This document shows positions 34,001 through 46,000 of a stretch of 64,000 bases of DNA, piece after piece. Origin of the DNA: Meconema thalassinum (Eukaryota; Arthropoda; Insecta; Orthoptera; Tettigoniidae); contig CAMPQE020000053.1 in NCBI GenBank assembly GCA_946902985.2, positions 1,736,001 to 1,800,000 of the forward strand, read 5' to 3'. Both the position numbers and the translations under genes were made by a program. The number at the start of each line of letters is the position of its first letter. The first letter of the stretch is position 1. The notes beneath the pieces are model-generated. The model was not told where the DNA came from. It ran no database searches and was given only the letters and a program-made list of their open reading frames with translations.

Positions 34001-37000
34001 CTGAATCCAAGCTGAGGTAGGTTTTCCTTTCGGCGGTAAGTACGTTCTGAACGATCTGATCATTGATTTTTCCGCAATCTTCAATTTTAGCGCAGAGGAT
34101 TGCTGTACGTAATAAGGTGTGGATGTTGTCCGCATTGATTTGGCTTCCGAAAGTGTGTTGTGCTAAGTCCTGAAGGGAGCAATAGCATTGCTTGGGTATT
34201 CGGATACTGGTGGGGTTGGCGGTGTCGTGTGGTGGCAAGGTTCCATCTCCCATCTGGAGTAACCAATGGGAGCATTCTTGGTCACCGGCTGCTCGCATGT
34301 TGGTGGTGAGGAGGCGAAGTGCTACTTGCAACCACAGTGGCGAGGACTTGACACGCGCCTCTACGATGGTGATTCTATTTCCGTGCCTCACAACTGGAAG
34401 GATCTGCCGGAAATCCCCACCAAAAACTGTAATTTTTCCTCCGAAAAGAATGTTTAGCCCTGTGATGTCAGTCAGGAGTCGATGCAATTAAGACAGTGCT
34501 TCTTTAGTGACCATTGGAACTTTGTCCCATATTATGATTGCTGCGTCTCTAATTTTCTGCGCCTCAATGGAATTAGGTCTGATTGAGGAAACAGACGTGT
34601 CCGTAATGGGAACGGGAAATTTGAAGACGGAATGGGCAGTGCGGCCATCTGCAACCTCGCCACTATTCCAGTCCAAGCCACAGACAGAACAGTTTTTCCC
34701 TGGCCACGAAGTGTGTGTATGAGGGTTTGGTAGACAAATGTTTTGTCAGTTCCGCCTGGACCATCGACGAAGAAAGAATTTTGTGCGTCGCAATGAACGC
34801 TCACTAGAACCTCATCGACAATTGCACGTTGCTGGTCGTTTAATTGGTTGTACATGATGTGTCCCTTTTCTTCGTCGGCTTGACGGTTGTTTGGGTCTGG
34901 ATTGGGGAGCTCTTGAAGATGGGGCACTGGTAAGCCGTAGTCTTCACAGGAGCGTCCGTGAACCTGGAGGAATTACTGAATTTGGAGCATAGCCAGGTTA
35001 TGCGCAACGTCAGGTTCACAGTCCCTCAAGTAATCTTCCGCCAGCTGCCCTGCGCTCTAGCGGCAGGTTCGCATAGCAGTTCGCCGCGGTACAAGTAGTG
35101 TCAAGTCATTGTTAAGCTATACTGGGTTGACAGTGCTGTATGAGCAGTAGAATAACTAACGGGATTTCATGTAAAGAGCCTCATTCTCTATATCGGTAGT
35201 GGAGAGCGCTACTCGCATCCAGTCGGCCGTGTCTCGTCAAGAGCTCCTGTTGCCTGGACACGACATGACTTGCCATTCCTTCATGAATTTATTTTATGAC
35301 TTTATAAGCCTTTTCTCAAGCGCAAAATGGTATTTATTTAATTGTGACGCATTTAAGGAGTAAGTGGGTGTGTTTCGCGCACACATTGGGTTGTGCGGAA
35401 CCTGTAGGTACCCCATATGTGTGGATTGATGTTAATAGGACCTTATTTTCGGTACAAAACTGGAATGGGAACTTAGCAGAATAATATAGGGAGGGATTAA
35501 ATCGTTGCCATCTATCAACTTTTGAATTTTATCAAGTATTTGGCCTAGGTCTTAAATCATAGACTAAGGGGCACAATACGTTCCTGCCGATTGCTGAGAT
35601 AACTATGGTTTAGGAGAGGCCATTGACTTATAAATATGAAGTTCAAAGGGAATGTATATCGACTTCAAGCTGGGAGTTATGTCCCAAATACACGGAAGAA
35701 AACGGATGGGTGCAGAAAGGTGGCGTGCAGGGCCGTCGATATATATCAGCTTCACTTTTATTTGTATGTTAACACTGAAAAATCTTTACTGCAGTATTTT
35801 ACATTTGTATAACTGATTAAGATGTGTGTAAGTATTTCCACCCTTATTATTCCCGTTTCCACAGTGTTGTGAAGGAGATTGAGAGAGTTCTTATGGGGCA
35901 ACGGTTCTTTCTTACAGCCGGAGTTTATGAGAACAAAATTCTTGTTTAGAAGTGACGCTCCCAGCAAACGCTAGCATGTTTCTGTTTGTTGGTGTCTACA
36001 CTTGCATGTTCGTGTTCGTTGACGTCAGTGATCCATCATGTGTGATATTTCTCAATACGTACGTTGATGATTTTAGATTAAACCCACTTTGTTACCTCTA
36101 TGTACTGTTTAATCAGAATGAAATATGGTGAGGTGTTGGTAAGAATTGACCACGGCCTATTACGACGTGCAATCCCACATTCGCCTGAAATAAAAAATGA
36201 GAAAAAATATTGAACCATTTCATCGAAAGCCGACGGTTGTTTTCAATCCCAGTTGTCTTCTGAGCGGGGAAGTACCCAGACCACATGGCCTGGATCTCGA
36301 AGTTTAGTGATATTTTAAATAAGCAATCTCCTTTCCTCAAGCCAATTTTTAAGATACCGACTACATTTATGATAGCTTTTGAAATAGGCAATGAGTTGGA
36401 GCGAAGCTATTGAAATGTAAGTCAATGTCACTGCAGTCAGAACTGCTCCAGGCATTCTATTGTCTGGTGAACTCTACCGGTGATTCCTCAGGGAGATAGA
36501 AACATTGGCCCAGGTCCTTGAATCTTTTCTAGTTTTGCAACTATGAAATTCCGGCACCATAAAATCATGCCCTTCATTTTTGCCAGACGAAATGTTATAA
36601 CGTCCAGAAACAAGTCGGTGTCATATCATATATATCGCAGTTCAAGGTAGCTGGAGATGATTGCCTACAAGATCAAGATATGTTTCCTAATAAATTTAAA
36701 CACCACCTCGGCCAGCTCTAAGAAGAAAACACATGATGGCTTATCTTATTACTTGTCACCTTTGTTGGCAAACGGACAAACGGAAAGTTTATTTCCAGAA
36801 CATTAATGTTGTTTCGAAGTGCCGCAGTAACTCTAATATCTGCTGTTGATATATAATGTAAATACAGTTGGCCTACTGCTTGCAGTAGAAGCATTATGTA
36901 GTGGCAAAATGTATGTTAAATAGTCTACACAACACCCTATCCAGTTGCGCTTACTGCAATTGGCTTACTCGAAGTATTTACAAACTTAACAGCTATAATC

Positions 37001-40000
37001 ATAGTCTGCTGTGTTTTGTAAAATATTCATGTAGAATATTTTTATATGACATAAAGTGAGTGATTTATACGTTCATCCATAAAAGCTGTCAGGTAGAACT
37101 GTTGAGGTCCAAGGCACGTGTAAATGACCTGTGAGACTGAAATGGGACAAGAGGTTGGATTAGCTCTGGTGTGATTAGTTACCACGAACCATTGATCAAC
37201 CAATTAAAAGTTTCCATTGTCAGACAGAACTCTTCAATATATTTAGAGTCGAAATAAATTTGAACGTTAAGGTATATGAGGGATATATCAGCAAGAACAA
37301 ATGCAAGACAAAAGAGAGGGGGAGCATGTTGCTTTACCAATATAAATATATTTATTAGCAAGCTTGCCACGTTGGGTGAGAGGATAGCGTGTCGGTCTAC
37401 TAACCCCAAGATTGCAGGTTCGCTCCTGGCCATGGTAAGTGATTTTTTTGAAAGGCGGCAAAATACGACATGCATGTCATACGATGTTGGCATGTCAAAG
37501 AACCCATTTGAATTCAGTAGGCCGTGTTCATAATGGCAAAATTAATCTCGGGAGTTTCCGCCAATACAAAGTTCCTCATTTCTCTACTAGAAAGCGCTAT
37601 GGTGTTCAAGGAGCTTAGATATCTAACCTCCTTGACTTTCAAAGTGATTCATGGAACAACGAAATTCGACATGCAAGCTACCCTCTGGGCGTCAAATTAC
37701 AAAGCTTGCACCAGTCACCCGAGGCCATACGATATTATTATTATTATTATTATATTAGCAAACAGTTAAACAGATGAAAAATATATATCCTTAATAAATT
37801 ATCATAACCAAGATTTTTTTTTAGAGTTTCGGGTTGAGACCAGAACACTACAAACATCTTTGAATTTGACAAATGGAAAAGCAAACTTGTGAAAATAGCT
37901 TTCATAAATATTAAGCATTTAGGGCCCGAATACAAGATACATTTGACAACAGAAAGGAAGGCTTGACAAAAGGTGAAATACCTTCATAAAGAGAAAACAC
38001 TCTTGAAAGTTACACCAAAGCATTTACCATCAATGAGAAGAATAGAACAGAGAGGCATAGCCTATAGAAGGGGCTATGATTGTCAGGGGACCAATCCTGC
38101 CGCACCTTATGAAAACAATTGTGTGCTTTTATGCTTTTATATTATCAATATCTTAACCGTCTATAAGACAAGTAAAGAACTGATTTATTCTGAAAGGCTG
38201 CTACTCCCTTTCAGAATAAGTAAAGAGTAATTCTACTAACGAAAATACTAACCTTCTACTAACAATTAAATACCAAAATTCTACTAAAGAAAAATTACTT
38301 AAGTTCCACCAACAACAAGTACTACCACTAAAACAGTCCGTCACCAGGCACACTCACATGCACCCTCACACATCACAGTCTAATGAAACAATGAACTATA
38401 TCTAATAAACATGCAACTGCCACCAGACACACTCACACACGACAGTCTAATAGATGATGATGATACAGAAGATGATAAGCAGACCTGACTACATGGTCAT
38501 TGGCCCAGATGATGATGATAAACAGACCTGACTACAAGGTTATTGGCCCAGATGATGATGATAAACAGACCTGACTATATGGTCATCGGCCCAGATGATG
38601 ATGATAAACAGACCTGACTACATGGTCATTGGCCCAGATGATGATGATGATAAACAGACCTGACTACATGGTCATTCAAACTCTACAATGTTTAAAATGA
38701 AATGAGTGATGAAATTGAAAGGGTTGTGACTGTGTCCAATGACACTACACCAGCTGAATCATCTGATAGTGATAGTAGTATTGACATTTCTAACCTCTAT
38801 ATTGGTAGTGATGATAGCTCAATTTAGGATATTGTTAGTCATGAGCCTGGTCCCCAGCATGATCGTCCTGATATGATGGGGGGCAGATATCCCCAGCGTA
38901 CCAGAGCGGCCCACGCTAGTGACGCATATTTGTATGTGTATACACATTGTAATGCATTGGCATCTAATTTAGTTCAATTGTTTACATAGCCCAAAATGGT
39001 GGCTGTGCGAAATATTTCACCGGCATTCTATACCTCCGAAACTATTACAGATATCACCCTGGAATTTTGCACGTTGATAAGGGGCACTAGTGCAAGTTTA
39101 TCTATGTAACATTCATAAACCTCTAAAGTACAAAACGAACATGGTGGCCAAGCGAAGTTGAAATATTTTAATAGACTTTTCTCGTGATTTAACTCTCTGA
39201 GCGCAGTGAAATGTGATACAGTAAATGATTATACTTATTGTAATGCACTGGCATCTAATTTAGTTCAAATGCTTACGTAACTTCAAGACGGTGGCTGTGC
39301 AAAATTTTGAAATGAAGCTTTTATTTCTTGTGTCGTAATCATGCGATCGAAATGAAAGTTTGAATAATGAACCTACACAATAATTTTCCATTGATGGTAC
39401 ATTACTCTATGGCCTATACATATAACAATCTAAAATGTCGAGCATCCGAAATATTTAGATGGTTCTCAATATGTACGAATCTTTTACAGCAATTAAACTG
39501 ATTTTTTTATGTTCATAGAGGCTATGAACATAAGTTCTCCTATAGGACTTTCAGTAACCTGGTGATCACAAATCCAACATGGTGGCTACGCGAAGTATAC
39601 ATATTTAGATGGTCGTTTCTCGCGATTTAACCATCCGAGTTCAGTGAAACTTTGCACGTTAGATGCTTATACAAATATTAATCCACTGGCATCTTATTTA
39701 TTTCAATTGTTTTCATCAGCACAAGATGGCAGCTGTGCGAAATTTTAAAATCTCGTTTTTACTTCTTGTGTTCTAATCATGCGATTGAAGTTTGAATATC
39801 ACACGTACACAATAATCTTCATGTAATAGTACATAAATAAAAATCCAACCTTCGAACCATCTGAAATATTTAGGCGGTTCTCAATATCTACGTGTCTATC
39901 ACAACCTTCAAACTGAAATTGTGTATGTTGATAGAGGCAATTAACATGAGTAGGATATATGAAAATAGGCTGTATAGTTCACCACGGAACTACTTGTTTT

Positions 40001-43000
40001 CTGAATGGTGCCTAGTCTACTGATGGAGTTTAGCATCGTCGTCTATAATTCTCGAGCCGTGCAGTTGGTAGAATTGGCAACCTTGAGAAGAGTGCTTGAG
40101 TTCTATAAACACGTAGGACCACATGCTAAGTTTTATTCATAACTATCGTTTATTTTGATATGACAGCATCTACAAGGAGTTCGTACTGTAATAAAATCTA
40201 AGCTAGCCACCTCAGGGCGTTAGGGCTATATACTAGCTAAAATGACATCACACAAAGACCATATACCGGACTTAACAAAATACACTATTTATTCATAATG
40301 ATTCTTCTTTTCAGGTTAAACTCTGGCAATCATAAACTATCAATACCTGTTTGTCAGACATATAAGCAGGTTTCCATTAACTGCATCTCTTGTAGTGTTC
40401 ACCACAACGTTCATGAGGAAAAAGGGGCTCCCCACTGTATATAGTATTCTTCTGCTCCTTTTTATTGAGTTTTATAAACTTTTCTATGTGTCCTTAATCT
40501 TACTCGAAATTATTTCTATTTCTCCAGATTGTCAACATATATTATTTTTTAATCAAAAGCCAGCTTCCAAAACAAATTGCCATGCCACTGCAAATCATTC
40601 TCCTAGCATAAAACCATCAATAGATAACCACCATTCCGCATGGCATCCTTAAATCAATATCATCACCAATAGAATCCTAGTCAAGTCAAAGAAAACCTTG
40701 CCATTAGCAAAGCCACCTACCAGACAATAGCCAGACCATCACCAAGAATCTCTATGGCACAACACACAAGATTCTCTGTGGTGGTCTACCAATAAGTGGC
40801 CATGGCTGGCAACCAGATAAAACAAAAATAATTACTACCAACAAAACAAACTAGAAGCAGTCCCTGTAACATACAGAAGTTCGGTTACAGAAACGCCTCC
40901 TTGAGAGTGAATTTCTTACCGAAGATTAGAGATTCATTCTCAACCGTCGACCCAAATACATAAATAAAAATGAGTACATGATACATACACAGACTAAAAC
41001 AAAATTACAAAGTGAAACAAACATTGATCATTATCTTCGTCATCATCAACAGACGTGAATACGAATCCTCCACTGCCAGACATATCAACAGTATTCTTGA
41101 CATTAGGTGTGTCACCACAAGCTTTTTTCTTCAGTAGGAACGGCAGAATCGTCATCAGACCTGTCTTTACCGTTATCATTATTATCTTTGTCATCCTTCC
41201 GACCTTCCTGGGGCCTGTCTCCATTATTTCTTCTAAAGCGCGGAGTATCACCAGTGCCTTTTTAATTACTCTCACGCTTTCTCTTTTATCAACTTCTTCT
41301 CTCTCTTTTGTTTCTCCTTCCTCTTTTACTTCTTCCTTTCCTTCATCTGCTTCCTTTTCTTATTCAGCTTCTTGTACTTCCCCTCCTTCTTTACCTTCCT
41401 CCTTGCTCTTCCTTTTCTACTTCTTTTTCTTCTTGTCATCTCCCTCCACATCGTCTCCTTCTGCAGGTGCTTCTCCTGATTCAGTCTTGGCTGGTAGCGG
41501 TGCTTCTTCAGGTACTTCAGCTGGAGCCGGATGTGTCTCGCCTGCTCCTTCAGACTTCTTGGCTACCTCCATCTTCTTCTGTTCCAGTTACTTCTGCTTC
41601 TCCCTTTCCTTCTTCTCTCTCTTCTTCTGCGCCGCAGATTTCATAGTACTTCCTTCCACTTCCTCACCGTCACTATCGCCTGCCTCCCGCTCTTCCTCTA
41701 CCATTTCTACGGTATCCCAGGTGTCCTTCACATCCTCATCCTTCTGCCAGCAATAGCCAAACCATCACCAAGAATCTCTACGGCACAGCACACAAGATTC
41801 CCTGTGGTGGTCTACCAATAAGTGGCCATGGCTGGCAACCAGATAAAACAAAAATAATTACTTCTAACAAAACAAACTAGAAGTAATCTCTGTAACATAC
41901 TAAAGTTTGGTTACAGTACTAACTATTTCAACACTCGTGAAATTCCTCGTGGTAAATCAGACCTGCTGAAAATTGTAGAAATGAGAATTTCCCGCATTAA
42001 GTTGCATTTGTAACCAATACTTGCTAATGAATTTAACCAACAAATTCTTCACTATTATTATATTAAACTATTTCAGATGCCTAGGAAGTGCTGTGTGCCT
42101 GTCTGTAAGTCAAATTATGGCAGCACTATTAAAATAACGGGTTATGTCACTAAGTTTTGATCTCCACGGCCAGGCACGCTGGGTCCTTGCACGAATGTTG
42201 TTATGATTACATTAGTCTAAAATAAAGCAAGTAATATCAATGATAAAAATTATTTAATTAACAACTTAAAAACAACAAGTTGATGCTTTTCAGTCGGCCA
42301 ACACGATTGTGCCCAAATGAGAGCTCGATTCGCACCTCAGATATCTCGGAAATGGTTTCCCACTTCTACTCAAGGCAGTTGCCAGGATGGTTCCTAGCTT
42401 AAGGCTACGGCTGACTCCTTCCACATCCTCCCCCAAATTACAATACACACACTTATATAGCAATCACGATAACACAGGTTATCAGGCAAAAGTCCACATA
42501 CACTCACGTACACGGGGCTGAGTGGCACGAAGACAAAGCCACCTTAATTAAACTATAAGTCTTTACTAGATTTCGCCTCTAAATAAGGTTTTACGTACAT
42601 GGTACAACGCCGTGACGTTTACCGCTGAATTTCCTTTAGTTTTAGGTAGTTTATTTTTCAACAATTGACATTCTTTTAACGATTCATGATAACCTTTTCT
42701 AGTGCTACAGAACTGAAGCCTCATTTATGTCGAATTTTGCAATATTACGTGCTTTGTACTCCGTACCTTTTGTCTCCAACATTTGGGAGACATGACAAAA
42801 CTTGTGCTATGATCAGTGGCGTACCAAAGGGAGTGCGATCGGGGCGGCCTCCCCGGGTGCCGTAAAGGTAAGGGGGGCACCAAAATCCAAAATCGAAATA
42901 CTTTTAGTTTAAGTTTTTTTAAATATACGGATTTAATGGTCAAATTTTCTGTATTACTTTGTTAAATACTGAGTGATATTGTTTAGAAATGAAATGTTTC

Positions 43001-46000
43001 GTTTTAAACTATTTATAGACAATACGAAATGTGTAGTTCGTGGGCGCCGAGCACACCGGAAATGATTACGATTTACGGGTGAAAGAGCGCCTGAGCCGGA
43101 ATCAGAATGGTGATAGAGAGGGTCTGCGTGGTCGATGACGGTGTGTGCTGGCGTGGGGTGTGGTTATCAAGTCACAACAGAATTGACGATTGCTAGTTTG
43201 CTATTCATGAAGTGTATTCCTTGACCTTAATCCTTAGTTTATATTATTCATTTGTGGAGTTGAGTTGCGTTTAACTCGCAGTCGTTGTGTATCAATGAAT
43301 TGTGAATACACAGTGTGTTTAGTTGAAAAGGACGAGTAATTCCTCTTCATGCACAACTAGGAAACAAGTAAGTGCAATTAGCTCTAGCAAAAAATATTAG
43401 GTTGAATTCTCTAAACCAATTTAAAACTGGAAAAATACAGAGTTTTCTCTCTATTTCGTTTGCTATTGGCTGAAGCAATTTTAACCTAGATTCATTATTG
43501 ATCAACACCAAGAATCATAATTGATAATAGTAAAAGGTAATTTGTTTCATTGTATTTCAGTTTCTATTATGAAACGACACAAGGCAAGTGGGGCTTAAAA
43601 TAGACAACTGAAACTTGATAGTTCGTAATCGTTTATGACAGCTTTTATAAAAGGATCACTGAACTCTGAAAACAATGAAGCTCAGAATGTGAATTTGACA
43701 GTATCAACTTAAGCCTTGATATTAACGTACCGATTTGGTAGATCAGTACATTACATCTGTACTCTCAAGACGCAGTTGGACTTCAGGTGTGACCGAACTA
43801 GCTAGCATCATGGGACACCTGCACCAACCCTCTTCTGAGAAATCATCTAAGACCTCATTCCTGCACTTGGGTCATAACCAACTTGCGAAGAATGGACCTT
43901 TTCAAAGCTAAAAGCCTAAATTCTGTGAGGATTTCTACTGTTTTGTCCCTGCAACTTAAAGTATTAACTCTAATGGACACTTGTCGAGGGAGATATCTGA
44001 AGCTTTGTATCTGTGAACATTGGAGACGCGAACACTCCCCTTAGGTGATTTGGCCAAACCCTCGTTCTAAGAAAATATTTTGCAAGAACCTTGTGAAACA
44101 TCTCAACTCCTGGGAAGATTCTATGCACTAACTGTGTGGGGTGATTCCCGAGGTACCAATTGTGAACCTTGTACTCTGGCTTTGTTTTGGCACGTTTGCA
44201 CCACCAGTTACTTTGGCACGACTGAAGTAGTGTGGTGGGGGTAGGCTAGGCTCGAGGGTTGTAGCCTGTGTGTGAAGGACCTAGGTGACAACTAGACTTG
44301 TAAGAAAACGCCTCCGGGGAAACTGATAGTAGCAAACACCAGGTGGTACAATCTTAACTTAATACAAGGGGCAACTGAAAGAAACTTTCCTTTAATGAAT
44401 ACAAACTTTGACTGCAAAATATTGTAATGTGATTTCTATGCCATGTGTCGTATGGCATTATTTTTAATAGGTTACTAGAAATTAGCTAAGACCTATTGGG
44501 ATAATACTGGTATATGTAATTTACTGCAGGGTGGATTATTCATTGTCTTATTCCTGTTAACTGGTGTGGGAACCTCGTGGACTTAATTTGGGTCAGACTG
44601 TAACATGTTTTTCTAGGGGGTTTTATGCCTCTAACACAAGTTAGTTGGACTATATCATATTTGTTAAACGCGGCAATAATCCGGCCAATTTAAATTATTT
44701 CAGTTTATTCAATTTTATATTTCACATTATTATTAGTATTATTATTATTATTATCAATATTTATTACGTCATTTTTTTGGAGCTTTTAAATTTGGAAGAT
44801 TACAGATAGGATTTCTACTAGTAGAAATCCGTATCTATATTGGATGATTCCAATGTATATATTGCACGACAAATCATTTCATACGTAAAGACGGGATTTT
44901 ATTCATTAGGCCGAAGAGAGAGTGGTGTGTGACTCACTGGGTATTTCAATACAAGAATAGATTGGAGTAAAATAGAATTACGAAATCCGAGGGAACACTT
45001 CAAACCAAGAAAACGAGGTATGATTTACGTCTTGCCCGGTAAAACGGAAATGTACAGGAATGCTTCAATGTCCAGGGGAAGGAACCTCATGGCGCGAAGA
45101 GCCACGTGAGGTAACCAGCCAATCATGGAAGAAGAAGCAACGTAGGTCGGGCATGGCGAGAAACGTGACGCACGCGGATTGGTCGAAGCAGCGAGACTGC
45201 GGTGTGAAGCTAGACTCTGGTGGGAGAAGCTGGAAGTCGATATAGTGAACGCACTGGTTGAAGAGAGGACCTTTCATTAAGACTCTACGCTTGGTGCAGT
45301 AAGCACGTAATTTGGTCGCAAGTCCCAAGTGGGACAATTTATTCACGCTAACTCCGCTGATCACATCAGATCATGGGTTCCACGCGTCTTGCAGTGCTAA
45401 GGCAGACGACGTGTTGTGGTTTATGGACTATACTCCACCACAAGCAGTAACGATAACTTCTAACCTACGAGGAAGAACCTGACGCCGTCAACTCCAATGA
45501 AGACCATCAGGCGCAACGAGACTTCAAGCACGTGGGAGACAATGTTTTCCGTTGGTAAGCTCATGTAATCTACGACACACACTCTCTGTTTTTCGATAGG
45601 GCCAATATAAATTCTTTAAGCATAAATTTGGAAATAAGTTAAATTCACGTTATTCTCCCGACCGGCGTATTAAGTAATTTTGTTCGTGGCAATGTTTAAA
45701 GTAGTATGCTCCGTTAATAGTGTTAATTTTATTCAAGATGCTATCATGTTGTCTAAGAATATTAAATTCAATCTTTACAAAGTAGATTCTTTGATTCCAG
45801 TAGGTAGCAATAGTGGTAATACCACATCCTTCTCCACAATCAAATGTTGTCCGGGTTGATGATCCAATCATCCCACGGCCTAGTCATTAAGGGTTTCTCA
45901 TATGTTCTACTCACGCTAGGGGTCGATATTCAGTATATAAATTTAGCTTGGAACACAGTGTATCCGGCTTGGCGCCCAACATAGATCAAACTTAGCAGTA

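Noticed and set aside
38461..38680. CRISPR-like array
   Set aside because: The period is short, the spacers are the same GAT-rich sequence each time, and the context is an animal genome; it is a minisatellite.
41055..41756. 233-residue Ser/Phe-rich plus-strand frame
   Set aside because: It is the complement of Lys/Glu-rich coding on the minus strand; GAA/GAG/AAG-rich sequence leaves the opposite strand open by chance.
42814..42840. A complete hAT element starting here
   Set aside because: A plausible terminus is visible, but no matching opposite end or 8-bp duplication was found.
45065..45364. Antisense frame in the 5' LTR repeated at 52995-53267
   Set aside because: Its apparent conservation comes only from LTR identity; no domain is recognised.
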